Source: Membranipora membranacea (taxonomy: Eukaryota > Bryozoa > Gymnolaemata > Cheilostomatida > Membraniporidae). Taken from it: DNA of 64,000 nucleotides. Made by a program: the position numbers and the translations under genes. The stretch lies in NCBI GenBank assembly GCA_914767715.1, contig OU612073.1, positions 20,336,001 through 20,400,000 on the forward strand, given 5' to 3'. The notes under the pieces are model-generated. The model had not been told where the DNA came from. It made no database searches and saw nothing but the letters and a program-made list of their open reading frames with translations. Of this stretch, positions 1-12,343 are shown one piece after another. How positions within the stretch are numbered: the stretch's first letter is position 1; each line of letters opens with the position of its first letter.

Positions 1-1522
1 CCATCTTCATCCCTTGTAATAATTTCCGTCTCCTGGAGTGCCAGTAGGTTAGCAGATACAATTGCTGATTATCGATCTGCTTTCACCATGATTTGTCTAC
101 TCTTAATCTGTAATAATTTACACAATAAAGTTAGCAAAACTGCAGACCATGAATAGTTCTTATACATTTTGTGTCAGAAAATTTGCAGACAGAAATCGAG
201 ATCAACTGCTTGGCGATATGCCGGCTCCAATCCTCCTTTAAAAAATTCATGTCTCACCTTCACAGATGTGAGAGAGTTATATAAAACAGCAGAGAACAGA
301 TCGAGAAGTCAAGAGATAATAATATAGCAGTATCCTCACCAAGGTGTATCCTTTTGTGTGGGAACATCGTGAGTCCAGCGTCTTCTGTCATGTCCTTTCA
401 AGTGAACAGTGATGGATATACGGTTGATGGCTTACGTAGTACGCTCTCATTTCTGTTTGCGTTAGACTTGGTATTCACTGAAATTGAATCGTTTGGTTGA
501 ACTGCTCCTTTTTTCCTAGAACAAGGGATTATCACAACGACCAGTAGTTAGTTTGGAGTTGCAACCAACCTAGCGATTCTAACCTACATTATCAACATTC
601 TTATAACAAATTGTATTGTATGACCTCTGATATACAAGTACTTGGAAGACAAGCGATGGAATTGAGGCTCGATTTGAGTGTTTATTTTTAGAGTTTCATC
701 CTCAGAACAACATGCATAGTTCATATTTTAGAGCAAGCATTTCCTTTAGTTGTTCATAATCAGCATCTTGACATAGTTATGAATTCTCATGACAAAAAGA
801 TCGTATTTTTGATTAAAAGAATTAATCATTCATTAAAAAGTAAGTTCCCCAATAGGCTATATGGTATGAACGAATATCAAATTGGCATAGCAGCAACAAT
901 TTTTACAGTCGATGAGAATAAAACAACACTCACCTTACCGTAATGTCAGCCATCTTTGTCTTTGTCAATATAAGGTTCCTGAGGTGTTCTTTGCACACGT
1001 GTATGACATACCGGTACTCTAGTTAGCTGTTCATTCAGTCTATATTGCACCAATTTCCTGCTTGATGGCCTTTGAAGGTACTTTTCTCCACAGTCGTAAT
1101 AATGGTACACTTCGGTCATATATAGATATGCCGCCAGTTCAAATAACCTTCTTTGCAGTTGACTTCGATATCACCGATGTTTCTGCTTTCGGCTACAATA
1201 TGTGGCATATCATTCATGTCATAAGGTCTCAGTGGGCATAACTGAATAGTAATGATCAGTTGTGAAACAGATACCTGGTAATACATCTATAATAAAAATA
1301 GGGAAGCCTAACAAATAGAATGATTGATTGCGCCAATATTTGGTTTGGGCCGATCTATATTGTCTAACATCTGTATAATCTGTAAAATCTGTATAAGAGG
1401 TATCCTACCTTCTCATTCCTCGCCTGCTTCCACTGTCTATTCCGTCTCATGATGGATTAGTGCCGGTAGGTTAGCAGAAAGTCAATACCAGTGTCAATTA
1501 TCCACCTGCTTTTAGCATGGAG
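1..1522. repeat. Diverged duplicated non-coding segments (copy A)
   Basis: No gene is supported here. Several blocks recur later in the window in diverged form. Bases 30-120 resemble 1437-1520, 3196-3280 and 4940-5040. Bases 190-360 resemble 4265-4440. Bases 440-655 resemble 4605-4815. Bases 1000-1085 resemble 6320-6440. The blocks carry stops in all frames, so they look like old segmental duplicates or decayed transposon sequence, not exons. Some blocks read on the minus strand end in a donor-like AAG|GTAAGA, which leaves open a decayed duplicated gene. Confidence 0.5.
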
Positions 1523-1539
1523 AGTCAGTGGGTTAGCAT
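1523..1539. repeat. 17-bp target-site duplication, left copy
   Basis: The 17 bases starting AGTCAGTGGG and ending TTAGCAT are repeated exactly at 3196-3212, immediately outside the reverse-transcriptase element. Removing one copy together with the element restores a continuous version of the local repeat, which runs on into the block seen at 4955-5040. Confidence 0.8.
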
Positions 1540-3178
1540 AACAATGGGAAGATCCTGAATGAAGAAGATGACATCAAGAAGAGATGGAAAGATTATTTCG
1601 ACTGCTTGCTGAACAACGAAAACAAGAAAAAGGAGTTACCAGTAATGCTGCCAGTAGAAGGTCCCATAAATGAAATCAGTGAAACAGAAGTCAAGATCCA
1701 GCGAGAGAAGATGAAATCACACAAAGCTACAGGACCCGACCAACTACCAATAGAGGTTGTGAAACTGCTCAAAGAGAGAGGGATATCATGGATGACAGCA
1801 TGTTTGAATAACATCATTTCAGACAGGATACCACAAGAATGGAGAGAAAGTGTGATAACACCTATATACAAAGAAAAAGGAGACCCCTTGGAATGCGGAA
1901 ACTATCGCGGTATAAAGCTTCTGAGCCACTGTTTGAAGCTTCTTGAGAGGACTATAGAGCAAAGAATAAGAGGACTGGTAAAAATCAAGGAAAATCAGTA
2001 TGGTTTTCAGAAAGGCAAGTCTACAACAGAGCCAATGTTCTGCCTCAGAATTCTCCAAGAAAAATTCAGAGTTCAGAGAACGAAACAGAGACCTGCACAT
2101 GGCGTTCGTAGATCTTGAAAAAGCATACGACACTATCCCGAGGGAGCTGATTTGGTTCTGCTTGAGAAAGCGACAAGTTCCAGAGTCCTATATAAAAATC
2201 ATAATGGACATGTATGAAAACTGTATGACTGAAGTAAAAACTAACTCTGGCAATACAGAAAGAATCCACATAGAAGTCGGACTACACCAAGGATCTGCGC
2301 TGAGCCCGTTGCTCTTCATAATAATCATGGACGTGATAACGGAGGACATTGACGAGGACTCACCATGGGCAATGCTATTTGCTGACGATCTGGTTCTATG
2401 CGATGAAGATAGAGGGAGCTTAGAGAGGAGGTTAGAGATCTGGAGGGAGAAAATGCAGAGTGTCGGACTCAAGCTAAGCAGAAAGAAGACAGAGTACCTA
2501 CAACCTGAAGGAATCCAAGGAGACATCTATTTGAAGAAGTATGACAGTGAGGAGAGGGTTCCATTGCCGAAGTGTTCTCAATTTAAATACTTGGGGACCA
2601 CTATTCATCAAGAGGGAGGATGCCGCAAGGAAGTGGAGCTGAGGATATCGAAGGCATGGAACAAATGGAGAGAGCTCACAGGGGTATTATGTGACAAAAA
2701 GATGCCATGCAAACTGAAAGTTCTAATCTACAAAACATCAATACGACCAACCCTTCTCTATGGCAACGAAACATGGCCAATAACGGGACATCTCTCAGAT
2801 AAGATGGCCTCATGCGAAATGCGCATGGTCCGGTACTGTCTTGGGATCAGCCTGGAGGAACATAGGAGGAACGAAGATATTTTACAAGAAGCAAAAGTGG
2901 TGCCAATTAAAGACCTGATGAGAAGAAAGAGAATGCAGTGGTTTGGACATGTTCAAAGACGAGATAGTCAGGAAGACATCAGAAAAGTATGTGAGAAGGA
3001 GATAGGTGGCAATAGACCTAAAGGCCGCCCTAAGCAGAGATGGAGTGATACAATAAATGCGGACCTCAGATGGCTGGATCTTGATAGCAGCGATGTGGAA
3101 GACCGGAGCAGATGGAGAAGTCTGGTTGAGCTTGGTATCAAGCAAAAACCCGCCACCCGTACAGGACAAAGGCGGTGA
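1540..3178 (+). pseudogene. Reverse transcriptase of non-LTR element, frameshifted
   Basis: Two overlapping frames (open from 1540 to 2118, and 2000 to 3178) together make one RT domain. Frame 1 carries the N-terminal block with KATGPDQLPIEVVK and the fingers region. Frame 2 carries MAFVDLEKAYD, LHQGSALSPLLF and the catalytic FADD motif in MLFADDLVL, followed by the thumb and a C-terminal QWFGHVQRRD...GRPKQRW segment common in RTE-type ORFs. Frame continuity is lost between about 2068 and 2085, shortly before the first palm motif, so the copy cannot make an intact enzyme without frameshifting. No start codon or endonuclease precedes it; the open frame begins at the truncation point itself. 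RT would reverse-transcribe the element's RNA at a nicked target. Confidence 0.9.
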
Positions 3179-3195
3179 AAGGTGAGAAGGTGAGA
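1540..3195 (+). mobile_element. 5'-truncated non-LTR retrotransposon (RTE-like)
   Basis: The element lies exactly between 17-bp direct repeats (1523-1539 and 3196-3212). It has no long terminal repeats, consists of reverse-transcriptase sequence from its first base, and ends about 17 bp after the RT stop in a short GGTGAGAAGGTGAGA-type tail, not a poly(A). Short 3' ends with simple-repeat tails are typical of RTE-related LINEs; the clade assignment is inference. The 5' part, including any apurinic endonuclease domain, is missing, as expected from incomplete target-primed reverse transcription. Confidence 0.8.
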
Positions 3196-3212
3196 AGTCA
3201 GTGGGTTAGCAT
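3196..3212. repeat. 17-bp target-site duplication, right copy
   Basis: Exact match to 1523-1539. It is followed directly by the rest of the host repeat (GAAGCTGATACCATAGCC), which shows where the retrotransposon interrupted an older repeat unit. Confidence 0.8.
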
Positions 3213-6200
3213 GAAGCTGATACCATAGCCGATTATCGATATGCTTTCACCATGATTTGTCTACTCTTGATCTGTAATAAATAACACACTTTGTTAGCAA
3301 AATATACAGACACATTAGCTTAAGATTCATTACAGGGAACAGCCACGTGTATATATTGTGTACCACTTTAAATTTTAAAAGCTGATTTCAATATTTTTCA
3401 GAATTTAAGGGTTGCTTACAGTTCATTGGAATCCCATGAGAGTTTGTGATGCCAAAAATGATAAATGTTCTAACATGACACCTTAAGATTCAGTTAGGGA
3501 CAGGTTATGAGGTGAAGCTGTCAAGGATCTCACCTTGGTATACTCCCAGTTGACAGTCCAACCATCCATAAGTTTCAGCTTGGTATAGCTCACCATGTAT
3601 AACACTGGTAAACAGCCATACAAGCCATGTAAAGCCAAAGGCATTGTCATTCGTGCTGTCATCATAAGTAAAATGCATCTATAATCGACAAAATGAGTTA
3701 TATAATTATTTGATAGCAGAATGTAAACTACAAACACTGGTCACTTCTCAAATGACTGCAGTTCAGAGCCAGTTGACATCAAACTTTTGTGGGTCGTGAT
3801 ATTGATATATATATATATATATGTAGTAGTATACATTATGGGAAGAAACACAAGTCGGAAACTTATGCAGGGCAATATCCAGGCTATTGAAACATTGATA
3901 TTTTACCTGCACAGATCAGGTTTTGAACATAGCAGCAAATTATTTGATCAGGGTTAAGGTGGAACTGTCAAGCATCTTACCTTAGTACACTCAAAGTTGA
4001 CAGTCAAACGATCAATCATTTCCAGCTTGGTTTAGCTCATCATGTATAACATCAGTAAACAGCTATACAAGCCATGCAAAGCCAGGAGAAGCACAATACA
4101 TCTATAATTTACAAAACAAGTTATATCATAATTTGATAGTAGGGTCAACCTAGAAACTACAAACGCTGGTGACTTCTCAAATTACTTCACACCCTTGTGG
4201 GTTAAACTGTCCGAGATTCAATACAATATTATGTTTAAACGTTCTATAACAGCTGGCAGACCGAAATTGAAATCAACTGCATGTCAATACGCCGACTCTG
4301 AGCATACTTTAACACATTGATGTCTTACCTGCCCAGATAAGATTGTTATATAACAGTGCAGAGAACAGAACAAGGAGTCGTGTGATGGTATGAGATAATC
4401 TTCACTAAGGTGTAACAGTCTAGTGGACACGTCATGTATTTAGTCTCTTCTTTCACATCCTGGAATGAAATAGACTGCCAATAAAAGTGTTAAAAAAAAA
4501 TACAATCATCTATATCCAAATATCCATATACCGATAATGTTGTCTGCTAATTCTCATTCTAAATAACGTTTATTTCATGAAATACGGCATTTTTGAGCTT
4601 GAGACGCTCTCATTTCTGTTTGCAAGAAACTAGTATTCAATTGAACAAGGTCGTTTGGTTGAACTGCTCTTTCTTCCCTAGAACTGGGGATTACCACTAC
4701 AACCAGTTGTTAGTTTGGAGTGGAAACCAACCTGGCATTACTAACCTTCTTTGGCAGTATTCTTATAACAAACTTTCTTGTATGACCTCTGATAAACCTG
4801 TCCTATGAAGACAAGAGATGAAATGACTTCCAAAAACTATCAAGCTTAACATGATCATGCTAAAGAGTTATTTAGATTGCCCTCTTATTCGTAAGAATTT
4901 GTATAATGTCTTACCTTCTTCATGCTTTCGTAATAATTTCCGTCTCATGGAGTGCCAGTAGGTTAGCTGATACCATAGCCAATTATCGATCTGCTTTCAC
5001 CATGGTTTGTCTACTCTTGATCTGTAATAATAAACACAATATTTGTTTAACACTTTTATCGGCAGTCTGTTTCATTCCAGTAGTGGAATTTTTTCCGAAT
5101 AGTGCCGAAAAGGAAGAAAATAAATGTGTCCGCAAAACTGCAGACACATTAGCTGTAGAGTTATTATGTATATATTGTGTACCACCTTAGTTTTTACAAG
5201 CTGATGTTATTATTTTATTTTTTGGTTGTCTTACAGTTCATTTGAGTCACATGAGTGTTCATGATGCAATTGAGATTGATAATTCAGCTTTGTCAGAATG
5301 ATGCCAAAATTAATGATAATTCTTAATATGGCATTGCAAAATTTAATTATAAGCATTGTATTTATTTGATAACAATGCATAAATTTTGACAATCCTGTTC
5401 CTGTTGAGCAGGTATTTAATAAAGATAAAGCAGGCAAAAAAAATCTTTCATTGTGGACTGCACACAAGATAAATTTCTCGGGATTGGGAGGTGTTCTCTT
5501 ATCAATATATCTTTTTCACACAGCCTCTTTTGTCAAGATACATTGGTCAGTGATTATAATAAAGTATATATAAAAAAAGTATATTTCTTGCCTGATACAA
5601 GCATGAAGAGAATGCAAGCAGGCACAGTGTGAGTTATAATTGTAATGTCTTACTTTTGTACAGTTAAGAGAAAAATATCCTTGGGCAGCTTTACAATCTT
5701 GTCCTGATAGATAGGTAAGAAGTTTACACCAGTGCAAATTATCTAGCTGCTTTCAGGATGGCGTATCTGAAAAATGAAAATGTGTGTTGACAAAAAATGA
5801 ATGAGGATGGCTGATAAAACTTAGGAGATATGAGATATTTTAGCTAAGCATAAGAATCATCATCGGAAAGAGCCTTGTATCAAATCTAGCTACCTTTTGT
5901 TTAACACTACCTGATGCGTTGTTGGTTCCAATCCAAAGCTGTATTCTTTTAGGATTGTGAACAAATTATTGTATTCAGTTGGTAGTTTATGTTGCGTCGG
6001 GTGCCAGAGTCATGTCTATATCAAATGCAGGTTGATGAGGGTTGGGTTTGAACATAGCAACATAAATTATTCAATTAGGATCATGTTTAAGGTGGTACTG
6101 TCCGGCGTCTTACCTTACCTTACCCAGTCGAATCGTCCATTAGATCTGGCTTGGTTTAGCTCATGGTGAATAACACCAGTAAACAGCTAGAAAAGCCATG

Positions 6201-6450
6201 CAAAGCTAAGACAATCCAGCTGGCAGTAGAAGCACACTACATCTATTATCTGCAAAATGAGATATTACATAATATTCAATAGCAGAAACAATGGGGTAAT
6301 ACAAACACTGGAGATTGGGATGTACGTACCAGTACTCTTAGTTAGGACAGAGAGGTGTTTATTGGGACTATATTGCTCCATTTTCGGCTTGATAGCCTTC
6401 AAAACTTTGAAGGTACTTGTTTGTACAGAGCATCAACATCACAACTCAAT
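3213..6450. repeat. Diverged duplicated non-coding segments (copy B)
   Basis: A block of about 270 bp occurs three times: 3500-3770, 3915-4200 and 6025-6330. Each contains a segment close to CAGCTTGGTTTAGCTCA followed by an AAGCCATGCAAAGCC-like run. Bases 4265-4440, 4605-4815 and 4940-5040 are diverged copies of blocks in the first 700 bases. Short open frames here are not conserved between copies, so none is called as a gene. Confidence 0.5.
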
Positions 6451-8100
6451 CTTCATTGTTATTGTCTGGATCAACCATAGACAATGTCTATGGGATCAAC
6501 CTACAACAATGTATCTATTTATATATTTGAGCCACCCTCGACTTTTAATAGGCTTCTGTCACAAGAGAAAATAAAGTGGAAGATTTGACACTTCCAAGTT
6601 TTCCAGAACACGGGAGAGAAGAAATATTTTTGACAAAAGCTTATATCCAAGACCACAATCATCTTTGGAATGCAATGCGTTGCAATCAACTCAATGAATT
6701 TGTGTTGCCTCCGCAAGATAATAGGTGGTGTACTGGCGTAGCGTACTCAATTTTCTTGATAATTGAGCTGCCTAGTCCTTTCTTCTATGGGGTGTCCTGT
6801 TTTTCGAGTATCACTGATATTGTGCTGTTACTGTGGCAATATTTTGCAGATGAGAGTGGCTGATCACTGAGAAATACATGGTTGAGAAATACAACATTTA
6901 TAACTCACCGTCACAAAAAGTTCAGTCCGACTTCCATTTAACAGGTCAAAATCCATCTCTCCTGTTCTCGATAATCCCAACAGAGTAGCATTGAGTCCAT
7001 CTTTTTAGCTTTGTAAAATGGCGTCTCAACTGTCCGCGCCCATCGGCTGTATTATGAGAACTGGTTACCTCATCTAGCTACAGCTATGCGCACTGCTGGC
7101 TATATTATTAGGAAAGCTAAACAAGAGCTGTTACGAATAGTGAACAAAGAAAAGCTTTAGATTATCTTTGTATTATCTTTCAGCTCAGAGCAAAGAATCA
7201 TTGCCTCATCTGTCCACTTAATAAGCTAATTGCATTTTTTAAATAACAATATCCTAGTAGTAAAGCACATTGAATGGCATATCAATTTTGGACACATAGT
7301 CAATCGATATTCAATATTTGATACAAACAAGGATTTTTTTAAAGTGTTTGCAGTTCTGACATTAATAACATAACAATAATCTTTGAAGAAAAACATCACT
7401 GCATAACCCTCTAAAGATGTTATTGTGCATATTGGTGTTATTATTAGAGCTTAGACTGTCACCACCTGTAAATATAATACCCCTGTTCCAACCAGAGTGT
7501 AGTTAGCAAGATCGTGAACTCATGACCTATCAAACAGAACAATCAGACGATTATAACTCATAGCTTTCAAATATTAGAAAAGTTAAAATATACTGAGCTG
7601 TATGGTAAATAACACTCATAAAACAGTAAACATCTCGACTTCATGATCGTTCAAAATAAAATATCAAAACATTATCCAAAGCTTGATAGTAGCGAAGAAA
7701 GCGTCCAATGTTTTATTGACTTCATATAAAAGGTATTGGTATAACACACGCCCTAAATAAGAAAAGAGAAATCATGCTCTTGATGAGTGAATATTAGATA
7801 GAGGTTAGTTTGGCGGATATAAAGGCGACTTAATGTTAGCTACCACGATTTCTATTTCACTTATGGCTCGTTGCAACCTATTCTCTGTATCAGTCGGCTG
7901 CGTATAAATAGAAATCTACGCTCAATTATAATTTCCGTTTTGTTTCACACATCTAAATAGTCTGATATTACATTCCTCAAAATATAATTTCTTGAACTAA
8001 ATTCACTGCAGATCTAATGTAGAAATTATCTATAGCCATTCAGAGGAACTTCCTCATGAAATGCTTATACTTCTAAAACGTCCAGATGGATTTTGTAGTC

Positions 8101-8170
8101 ATAAATTTTTTGAGATCTTATAGGTGCAGGGATGCATAAAATTTTTGAGATCTTATAGGTGCAGGGATGC
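8101..8170. repeat. 35-bp unit repeated twice in tandem
   Basis: Units 8101-8135 and 8136-8170 share the core TTTTGAGATCTTATAGGTGC and differ at one position in the T/A run. No coding context. Confidence 0.85.
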
Positions 8171-8361
8171 ATGAATCTGTTGTCTTGTTTACAGGAAGCT
8201 GGCAATAACAGGAAGAAGAAATACGGACTACGAGTTACATATCTTAATAAGTTAGTTTAGACTGAATAAATTTTCACTTTAAAACCCCTCCTTCTCAGTC
8301 GGCCTTCCCTTTCAATAAAGCTGTAAACTCATTAATCACATGAAACAGGCCCGTAGTTCCA

Positions 8362-8388
8362 GGGGAGGCAGGTAGGCACTGCCTCCCC
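8362..8388. repeat. Hairpin: perfect 10-bp stem, 7-nt loop
   Basis: GGGGAGGCAG at 8362-8371 is the exact reverse complement of CTGCCTCCCC at 8379-8388. The context (CCCGTAGTTCCAGGGGAGG) resembles the GC-rich subterminal hairpins of some metazoan hAT-type elements. That attribution is inference; no transposase is visible. Confidence 0.6.
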
Positions 8389-9198
8389 TACAAAGCTTAA
8401 TACGGTGGCCGAAAACACTATAATCGAATAATCCATGTTTGAATCAGCTAATCTGGACTTTCCATTTGTTTATTATATGTCTCAAATTTCTCAGGAAGAA
8501 GCTTACTGGTGATGCTTCGGACTCGCCTTGGACTTTTGCCCCCCCCCCCTGCCATCTTTTCTAAGCTACAGCTCTGAAAATAAACTAGCTTTTAGACAGG
8601 GCATGGAAAATGTTATGCCCTGATTGCCTAAAAACTAAGCCCTAAGTACGCTCAATATCTCATCCTAATTTGGTAATGCTGTGTTGTATCAGAGGGGGGG
8701 GGGGGGGCGGACTGAGAAAAGAAATCTTAAAATCTTTAAAAAAAAACATAAAAGAGGAGTCATTCGGTCAATTTTTTGGTATGATATAAACATGTCCTTG
8801 TTGAAGTAGCTTGGTACCATGATCTAGTTCCAATTATTTTCAAAAGGCTACCATGTATGCTTTTCATTCTCAATGTGACCCTAGACTCTCTCTGTCAGGC
8901 ATTTCAGACATTATTTTGCGAACTTATTAGAAAAATAAATAAAAGCGACACACGACTCACTGCATCAAGCGATGCAGTACGCCGATTGTTGACAGTCACA
9001 ACTTAAATTGGCCACTCCTTGTGTTAGTTAGTAGTAGTATGACACTCGTAGGAACTATTTAGAAGTAAACTATCTCAAAAGAAAACTTTTATGATCTTCT
9101 TGTCAAAAGAAATGTGACTCACTGAGGAGCTCTGGCTTCCCTGTTCACTCGGATATTGTACCAACTTGTAAAAAGCATTGCTTGATTGACCTATCATC

Positions 9199-11960
9199 AT
9201 GCGTGGCGGCACAGTTTGGGGATATGAGAAAAAAGGTCGAAATGCGGCTGAACAGCCAAATACAGACGTTTGGAAAGTTGAAAAATGTTATACAAACCCT
9301 AAAACACTTGTTCATAACTGGCACGAAACACGAGCTAAAGCAGAGGTAAGTGCTAAAGTGTACTCAAGCTATATTTCTAAGAAAATGTCTTCAAATAAAT
9401 AGTGCCAACACCAAAGTTATACAAAACCTAACCACTTCCTGTTGCATTAATTTACTTGGGTGATAGCGTATCAAGTTGTTATGAACTCTTCCTTCTTCAC
9501 CTGCCCTCTGAGTTGTTCTCCTTTGGGCCGCTGACTCACCAGTAGAAGGGTAATGACCCGTAATGCTGTCACATCGGATCGAGCTTGGTCAAGTTTTTGG
9601 GGTGGTAAGGTATTTGAGAACATTTAGGCCTACATAGCTATTGATGCGTATTGCTCTATCATTGTTATATTCCAGCATGAATCTAAGCCGGGTCACAAGA
9701 AGTTTTTGGTGCCTCAGAGGAGGGAGACTCTACCAACAATAGATCAATGCAACAGGTTAGCCCAACTGAAAACAAAAATCAATTTTTCCGACAGAAAATC
9801 ACTTGTAAAGTGCATACCTGAACTGAAACCCTTATCTTTATAAAATGCTAGTTCGAAACTATTGGATGAAATCTAAGCTAAAAGATAACTTAATGCATCT
9901 ACAACTTTTTCTCTCGCAATCATAAGAATAATCTTTATTAAATAACCAAAGAAAACAAACTGAAAACATAAAAGACTGATCTAGATTGAACTTGGAAGCA
10001 TGGGGGAGCAACCAGAATGTTGCACACTTCTTTAATTAAACCTTTGATCAATTTTGATAACCTTACAGAGCAGTACCACCTTCCTACATCATGCCTCAGC
10101 GCTCAGGTAGACCTCCAGTGGCGAGTCATCACAAACCAGGTGGATTCGGTGATGGGATATTAAAGGAAGCCAGGACTGATCCTTATGAGCATTACCTAGG
10201 CTGCCATTCAGGTGACACTAAGTTATAAAATCTATATCCTGTCACTTTTTCAGACACCATAATTGGAATTTTGCAGCCTGTCATGTTGGTAGGTGGGGGA
10301 ACAAAGCTTTTGTCCCCCTACCCCACAAGGAAGCTTGGCAAGGCAGACTAGGCGTATCCAAAAAAACCTTTCTATTGAAGATGACACCAAGTGTGATGTC
10401 GGGAGTGAGCGTAATCCTGTGATACCAACTAAACTAGCGCCATGGCATCACGTTAACAAGACTAACTATGTACCACCAGATGACAACATACCCGTACATG
10501 GTACTCATGATGTGCCTACCCTCTACAGATTTCCTATGAGTGTTGGTGAGTAGGCTGTTAATCGTTGAGGTCCACCAGCAACTCTTCACCCCAGGGAAAA
10601 GCCAATTATACAGATATGTCTTTACTGGCTTGCTGAAAGAAAAATCATCGGCCATTGTCTATTTGCAAGTGAGATTATTCAGATTTATAGTTTTCTAACT
10701 CTCCCTACATTAAAGAGGAGGATCTTAGTGTTGTGATGACATTTGACTAATTATCATCTATATATTATTAGAGCAGGAGGACCCAAGTTATAGATTTCCT
10801 TATCCTAAAGAGGTGATCTACGCAACACCAGAAAATTACGGTTATATGGTGGCGAAGAAGAAAGAATGGGATCTGCAAGAGGATGATGAAACTCCCCAGT
10901 GGGGCAACGAGAGACAGGTACAATAGACAGGACGTATAGTCAGTCAACCGATTCAATGATATAATCTTCTCCTCAACTTGGATTGAATGACACTGCCTCT
11001 AAGAAGGTCACATTTTAACCACTTATAAGAAGTTTGCAGGAAGCATGTGAACTGATATTCTGTATTCTATTGAATGACGTTGGTTTGTTCCCCAACAGTT
11101 GCCGTAGTGGTATCTTGGTAGGTTATAAACAAAATCCTACCAGAATAATAATTGTATGCTTAGATTTGCTGAAGTCTTCACCTTTATCCCAGTGATATTC
11201 AATCAAAGTAAGCTCTATACTAGGTGGGAAAATGAGTAAAAGTTATTATTTTTGGTTGTAGAGGAATTCAATCTACCGCTTATCATACAGACAGCCATGT
11301 GTACATAGGAAGGCGGCTGGTACTTCTACTAAACCGTTTATATTCAGAGATGACATTATCCCCCCTTCAATTAACGATAGTTTTAGACCATACAAAGGTA
11401 AGAGCATATAAATGTACTTGAAAAGAGCTGGTACCAAGTATATTTTTCCTCTAGCCACTGATATGGAATACATATTACATATCAGCTCAGTGCCTCTAGC
11501 CAATAAAAGGGAATTTTCTTGACCTCCATTGCTACATCCATTTCTGTTGATCTGTCAAGTGTTTAAGCTGTAGAAGACAGATTCGAGCAACAAGTGTAGA
11601 AGTAGCTGCATTGTCACCCAGTTACCTACCGCGTGGCAACTGATACTTATCAACAACAAAACAGAATTGTTGACGTGTGGAATCCTCCTCCTTGTTACAT
11701 CTCCCCAATTATTTGTCTTGAAATCATCTATGAGTTTCATTTGTCGTCTGTTAGTTAGGTTTATATGTTGTGGTCAGAATGATGGAAAACCGCAAGTAAT
11801 ACATTTCTATTTATTTTCTATTACATGTTAATGTGTGGTTATCTTTAAAGGTGTATTGAACAACATATACAGCCGACACCAGACTACTAGTCAGCTAGGA
11901 GAGAGACTTAACAAGACCACCGCACATCTACCATGGAGGGCTTACGATGGCGTTAGATAA
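9199..11960 (+). CDS. CFAP107-like candidate, ciliary microtubule-inner protein
   Basis: Seven exons join in frame: 9199-9345, 9676-9755, 10069-10211, 10381-10545, 10772-10917, 11262-11397, 11851-11960 (308 residues). The N-terminus has W-K-V-E-x2-Y-T-N followed by LVHNWHETR. A central YPKEVIYATPENYGY and a later SIYRLSYRQP follow in the same order as the W-x-I-E-x-x-Y, NW-x-E-x-R, NYG and Tyr-rich blocks of CFAP107 (C1orf158), a small protein inside doublet microtubules of motile cilia. It has no signal peptide or membrane segment and is rich in Pro, Tyr and Arg, as such proteins are. It is longer than the human protein (about 190 residues), so it may be another member of this loose class, for example CFAP95-like. 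The exon 4 acceptor (10381) is the least certain; an alternative acceptor at 10277 opens a different frame. The gene converges on OMA1. Confidence 0.45.
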
Positions 11961-12135
11961 CGCAATACTATACAAATATACACCTAAGAATTTCATCTAC
12001 TAGCAATCTCTCTGTGACATAACGGATGCATCTGAGACTACAACTAAGAACTCTCAACTACAGATTCAATTCTTTTCTTAACTCGATACGAAAATGACAA
12101 GGAGGTCGAAATACATCATTTTGTAATGCACTCAA

Positions 12136-12148
12136 AATAAAGTTTATT
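12136..12148. promoter_or_regulatory. Back-to-back poly(A) signals between convergent genes
   Basis: AATAAA at 12136-12141 (plus) is followed after one base by TTTATT at 12143-12148, which is AATAAA on the minus strand. The local sequence AAAATAAAGTTTATTTT is a palindrome. It lies about 175 nt after the stop of the CFAP107-like gene and about 195 nt after the OMA1 stop, so it could serve both transcripts. Confidence 0.5.
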
Positions 12149-12343
12149 TTCAAAAATAATGAAAAATAGATTGCAGCTTCTAAATACTGGACAAGACCAA
12201 TGTACATTGATGTGGTTTATATCAAAAATAAAATTATCTGTCACACCATGAGCTAGCTTAGGGTCAAGCAGTTGCATAAAAAAGGGATCAAATCGAAAAT
12301 AGTTCAAAAAAGGTAAAAAAAATTGAGTGTTTGATAGAGTTTA

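Larger units (their letters stand above)
6451..9198. other. Gene-poor interval
   Basis: I see no supportable gene. The interval contains a 35-bp direct duplication (8101-8170), a 10-bp-stem hairpin (8362-8388) and G/C homopolymer tracts (8539-8549 and 8694-8707). Confidence 0.4.

Noticed and set aside
10277..10404. Alternative exon 4 for the CFAP107-like gene (frame reading HVGRWGNKAFVPLPHKEAWQ)
   Set aside because: It has a good acceptor and phase but leads to a frame that cannot join the well-supported NYVPPDDNIP exon without an impossible tiny intron. It remains a possible alternative exon.
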